A stretch of 7,346 bases of DNA from Flavobacteriales bacterium (GTDB lineage Bacteria; Bacteroidota; Bacteroidia; Flavobacteriales; UA16), in the NCBI GenBank assembly GCA_002683735.1, contig NYTZ01000119.1:1-7346 (forward strand), given 5' to 3'. This document shows, piece after piece, positions 6,972 to 7,346 of the stretch; position 1 is the first letter of the stretch; each line of letters opens with the position of its first letter. A program made the translations under genes and the position numbers. A model generated the notes under the pieces. The model was not told the origin of the DNA, did no database searches, and saw only the letters and a program-made list of their open reading frames with translations.

Positions 6972-7346
6972 TCAAGGACAGACTGACCCGAATGCCGACA
7001 GCAAGGTCAAGACATCCGACACCCCGACCAATCCATCGTTGTCCAAGTCTTCGGTGCAGCCTACATCGGATACGCCCACGCAGAGGGACAAAGCCGGATC
7101 CCAGATTGTACCCGGCCCACAGAAGTCAGCCCCATCTTCAGGATCCACCGGGTCCACCGATTCTTCGCAGTCCTCACAAGCCCCGAAGCAGACCACCGGC
7201 AAAGTGGTGAGCGAGAGAGAGGGGGCCGCCTGACGGTTGAATCCGCCCAATCCATTGGGAACGCCACAGGCTTCAGGAACCCCTTCCGAAAAAGTCCAGT
7301 CCGGCCCGGACAGGAACTTGTATTCAAACGGTCCGTCGCCTTGAAC
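6972..7346 (-). CDS. Secreted protein C-terminus with possible binding module and dockerin-like motif, 5' partial
   Basis: The - strand frame is open from the window edge (codon 7346-7344) to the TGA at 6974-6972, giving 124 visible residues. The TTG at 7250 lies inside the conserved-looking module and is not a likely start. Residues 1-60 read like the end of a beta-sandwich module: GPFEYKFLSG, then EGVPEACG, FNRQAAP and LPVVCFGAC. From memory, this resembles carbohydrate-binding-like modules with a G-x-x-E-Y-K-F signature in secreted flavobacterial proteins. An acidic linker (EESVDPVDPEDGADF) follows, then CGPGTIWDPALSLCV. The C-terminus is DLDNDGLVGVSDVLTLLSAF followed by GSVCP. Its DxDxDG...D loop plus amphipathic helix matches one half of a type I dockerin or an EF-hand. 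No T9SS sorting domain is present. The ligand and function are unknown. The 3' end is set by a terminator about 25 nt downstream. Confidence 0.85.
   Translation of the reverse strand, partial: VQGDGPFEYKFLSGPDWTFSEGVPEACGVPNGLGGFNRQAAPSLSLTTLPVVCFGACEDCEESVDPVDPEDGADFCGPGTIWDPALSLCVGVSDVGCTEDLDNDGLVGVSDVLTLLSAFGSVCP

Noticed and set aside
6638..7210. Plus-strand ORFs crossing the convergent intergenic region (also 6675-6986)
   Set aside because: They read through two terminator hairpins, overlap the minus-strand gene and have proline/arginine-rich products without structure. The terminator translation is a typical artefact.

Overview
The window looks like GC-rich Bacteroidota DNA, most likely a marine Flavobacteriales-type lineage. 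Two complete C-terminal ends resemble type IX secretion (T9SS, type A) sorting domains. One protein carries the cysteine-rich 'GCTD..ACNY' repeats common in secreted proteins of such bacteria. Neither the visible start codon nor its surroundings show a Shine-Dalgarno-like purine tract, which also fits this phylum. The lineage call is inferred from protein style only; no rRNA or housekeeping gene is present.

Layout. (1) Positions 2-3133, + strand: the 3' part of a very large secreted protein whose start lies outside the window. It has a row of about 80-100-residue Ig-like (HYR-like) repeats. The last repeat is split by a roughly 180-residue inserted domain and is followed by a T9SS sorting domain. 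(2) Positions 3134-3311: a strong intrinsic terminator, a weak promoter candidate and two small inverted-repeat structures in the probable leader of the next gene. (3) Positions 3312-6659, + strand: a complete 1115-residue secreted protein. In order it has a signal peptide, an unnamed N-terminal domain, nine cysteine-rich repeats (six carrying an EF-hand-like calcium loop), paired beta-rich modules and a T9SS sorting domain. (4) Positions 6660-6971: a convergent intergenic region with two hairpin terminators of nearly the same stem sequence, one for each flanking gene, and no convincing gene between them. (5) Positions 6972-7346, - strand: the 3' end of a third extracellular protein, with the end of a possible carbohydrate-binding-like module, an acidic linker and a single dockerin/EF-hand-like motif at the C-terminus.

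All three genes appear to encode exported, modular, cysteine- and aspartate-rich surface or secreted proteins, probably adhesins or substrate-binding scaffolds stabilised by disulfides and calcium. Each of the two + strand genes ends in its own terminator, and the second has its own leader, so they look like separate transcription units rather than one operon. I see no CRISPR array, transposase, tRNA, rRNA, phage or defence gene. The unusual material is in domain architecture: the domain nested inside an Ig-like repeat, the mosaic calcium/cysteine repeat array and the dockerin-like end of the third gene.
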